Source of the DNA: DASSCW01 sp036556325
GTDB taxonomy: Bacteria > Chloroflexota > Limnocylindria > QHBO01
Length of the DNA: 17,636 nt
Assembly (NCBI GenBank): GCA_036556325.1
Contig: DATBJR010000045.1
Span: forward strand, 1-17,636
Direction of reading: 5' to 3'
Part shown: positions 16,675 to 17,636 of the stretch, in pieces
Layout of the letters: every line of letters starts with the position of its first letter
Position numbering within the stretch: position 1 is the stretch's first letter
The notes under the pieces: model-generated
The model's input: the letters and a program-made list of their open reading frames with translations, nothing else
Databases searched by the model: none
What the model was told of the DNA's origin: nothing
Program-made: the position numbers and the translations under genes

Positions 16675-16839
16675 GTGGCCAAGGCCGAGAATCGACCAGT
16701 GATCGCGCTGGCGTGCACCACCTGCAAGGAGCGCACGTACAGCACCCGCAAGAACAAGAAGAACGACCCGGGGCGGCTGGAACTCAACAAGTTCTGCCCA
16801 CGCTGCCGGCAGCACACGCTGCACCGGGAGACCAAGTAG
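16675..16839 (+). CDS. rpmG: 50S ribosomal protein L33
   Basis: A 54-residue ribosomal protein of the large subunit, easily missed because it is short and starts with GTG. It reads MAKAENRPVIALACTTCKER at the start, has the four-cysteine zinc ribbon (C14, C17, C41, C44) and the conserved YSTRKNKKN and ELNKFCPRC patterns. So it is the zinc-binding form of L33. AGGA lies 7 bases before the GTG at 16675 and confirms the start. It is the first gene after a strong promoter. tRNA-Trp follows its stop by 10 bases and secE comes next, the classic rpmG-secE-nusG order. Confidence 0.95.
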   Translation: MAKAENRPVIALACTTCKERTYSTRKNKKNDPGRLELNKFCPRCRQHTLHRETK

Positions 16840-16849
16840 GGCGACGCGG

Positions 16850-16925
16850 AGGGGTGTAGCTCAACTGGTAGAGCACTGGTCTCCAAAACCAGCGGTTGCA
16901 GGTTCGAGTCCTGTCGCCCCTGCCA
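16850..16925 (+). tRNA. tRNA-Trp (anticodon CCA)
   Basis: Acceptor AGGGGTG pairs with CGCCCCT (one G-U), D-stem GCTC/GAGC, and anticodon stem CTGGT/ACCAG around CTCCAAA. The anticodon at 16883-16885 is CCA. T-stem GCAGG/CCTGT has one G-U, the discriminator is G and the 3' CCA is encoded. It lies between rpmG and secE, as in many bacteria. Confidence 0.97.
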
Positions 16926-16982
16926 CCACGTCGCCGACCGCATCGGCAAATCGTATGCATCCAGGAGCTGATTGACCAAACC

Positions 16983-17165
16983 GTGTTCGGCCGAATTCAG
17001 ATCTACCTCGTCGAGGCGTGGTCCGAGCTGCGCAAGGTCGCGTGGCCCACGCGCCAGACGGTGGTCAACCTGACCCTGATCGTCATCGCGGTGTCCATCG
17101 CCGTCGGCGCCTACATCGCCGTGCTGGACCTGCTGATGACGCTCGGCCTGCACCAGGTGTTCTGA
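16983..17165 (+). CDS. secE: Preprotein translocase subunit SecE
   Basis: SecE is the small essential subunit that clamps the SecY channel of the protein export machinery. From the GTG at 16983 it has 60 residues and one membrane segment (VNLTLIVIAVSIAVGAYIAVLDLLMTLG). The amphipathic helix before it carries the family signature WSELRKVAWPTRQTV. This is the short, single-span form. The start is uncertain: AGGAG at 16963-16967 is 15 bases from the GTG, rather far, and the frame stays open back into tRNA-Trp. The GTG gives the usual N-terminus FGRIQIYLVEAW. The next gene starts two bases after its stop. Confidence 0.9.
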   Translation: MFGRIQIYLVEAWSELRKVAWPTRQTVVNLTLIVIAVSIAVGAYIAVLDLLMTLGLHQVF

Positions 17166-17167
17166 TC

Positions 17168-17636
17168 ATGAGTGATGAAGGGCTGCGCACCACCTCCCTC
17201 GACGAGGCGGACGAGACTCCGCTGGAAGCGGACCAGATGATTGACCAGGCGGAGCCGATGGAGGCCAAAATGACCGTTGACGAGGTCGAGCCTGCCACCG
17301 AGCCGGCCGAAGCCGAGCCGAACGACACTGCGCCGATGGACGCCGAGGTGACCCTCGACGAGGTGGAGCATGGCACCGAGGACGGGGACGAGCCCGCGCA
17401 CGAGCCCGCCCGAAGCGCTGAGGCGCAGCAGGCAGCCCGGCTGAGCCGCGAGGCACCCCTGCTCGCCGGGGACGAGAGCACGTCGGCCAAGCAGTGGTAC
17501 GTCATCCATACCTACTCCGGCTACGAGAACAAGGTGAAGGCCAACCTCGAGCACCGCATCGAGTCGATGGGCGTCGAGGACCAGATCTTCCAGGTGCTCG
17601 TGCCCATGGAGGAGGAGATCGAGATCAAGAACGGCC
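17168..17636 (+). CDS. nusG: Transcription antitermination factor NusG, 5' part, with acidic N-terminal extension
   Basis: NusG binds RNA polymerase and affects elongation, pausing and coupling with translation. Only 156 codons are in the window; the gene runs off the end. The NusG N-terminal (NGN) domain begins near residue 108 with KQWYVIHTYSGYENKVKANL, the family signature, followed by VEDQIFQVLVPMEEEIEIKNG. Before it is an acidic, probably disordered extension of about 107 residues, absent in E. coli NusG but known in kind from Actinobacteria. The extension contains three related 12-residue units (18-29, 30-41, 56-67). AGGTG at 17155-17159, inside the secE end, lies 8 bases before the ATG, so the two genes are tightly coupled. 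The KOW domain should lie beyond the edge. Confidence 0.93.
   Translation, partial: MSDEGLRTTSLDEADETPLEADQMIDQAEPMEAKMTVDEVEPATEPAEAEPNDTAPMDAEVTLDEVEHGTEDGDEPAHEPARSAEAQQAARLSREAPLLAGDESTSAKQWYVIHTYSGYENKVKANLEHRIESMGVEDQIFQVLVPMEEEIEIKNG

Noticed and set aside
16896..16982. Longer SecE beginning inside tRNA-Trp
   Set aside because: The extra residues translate the tRNA and its spacer (Pro/Arg-rich) and do not resemble SecE N-termini.

Overview
The window is a high-GC bacterial housekeeping segment with no phage, IS, CRISPR or plasmid features. Gene order, many starts without a strong Shine-Dalgarno, GTG/TTG starts, an S1 protein with four S1 domains and an acidic-tailed NusG fit a high-GC Gram-positive-like or Chloroflexota lineage. 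Chloroflexota is my best guess, from gene content and style only.

Left half (1-8819, all + strand): rpsA (ribosomal protein S1), clpC (AAA+ unfoldase), radA (recombination ATPase), a membrane-anchored PIN-TRAM protein (YacL type), a fused ispD-ispF isoprenoid gene and rlmB (23S rRNA 2'-O-methyltransferase). The last three are joined by stop/start overlaps and form an operon, with a good promoter candidate just before the PIN-TRAM gene. The order clpC-radA-yacL-ispD-ispF-rlmB is that of the Bacillus yac cluster, but ctsR/mcsAB, disA, gltX, cysE and cysS are absent.

Middle (8832-15163): a tRNA-Thr(UGU), then six genes not part of that conserved order. They are a SAM methyltransferase, a small lipoprotein translationally coupled to a proline-iminopeptidase-type hydrolase, a minus-strand pair (a GTPase of the cyclic 2,3-diphosphoglycerate synthetase family and an MFS exporter), and a tandem GNAT acetyltransferase divergent from the exporter. 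This block appears inserted into an otherwise conserved backbone.

Right end (15142-17636): tRNA-Tyr(GUA), tRNA-Thr(GGU), an unrecognised polytopic membrane protein, rpmG (L33), tRNA-Trp(CCA), secE and the 5' part of nusG. In many bacteria this tRNA run leads into tuf and then secE-nusG; here the membrane protein sits in the tuf position.

The main points worth a second look are the acidic, internally repeated N-terminal extension of NusG, the tRNA genes acting as leaders of protein genes, the GNAT reading frame that runs through the tRNA-Tyr promoter into the tRNA, the unknown protein in the tuf slot, and the possible recombination footprint between tRNA-Thr(UGU) and tRNA-Tyr. I did not find a clearly new multi-gene system.
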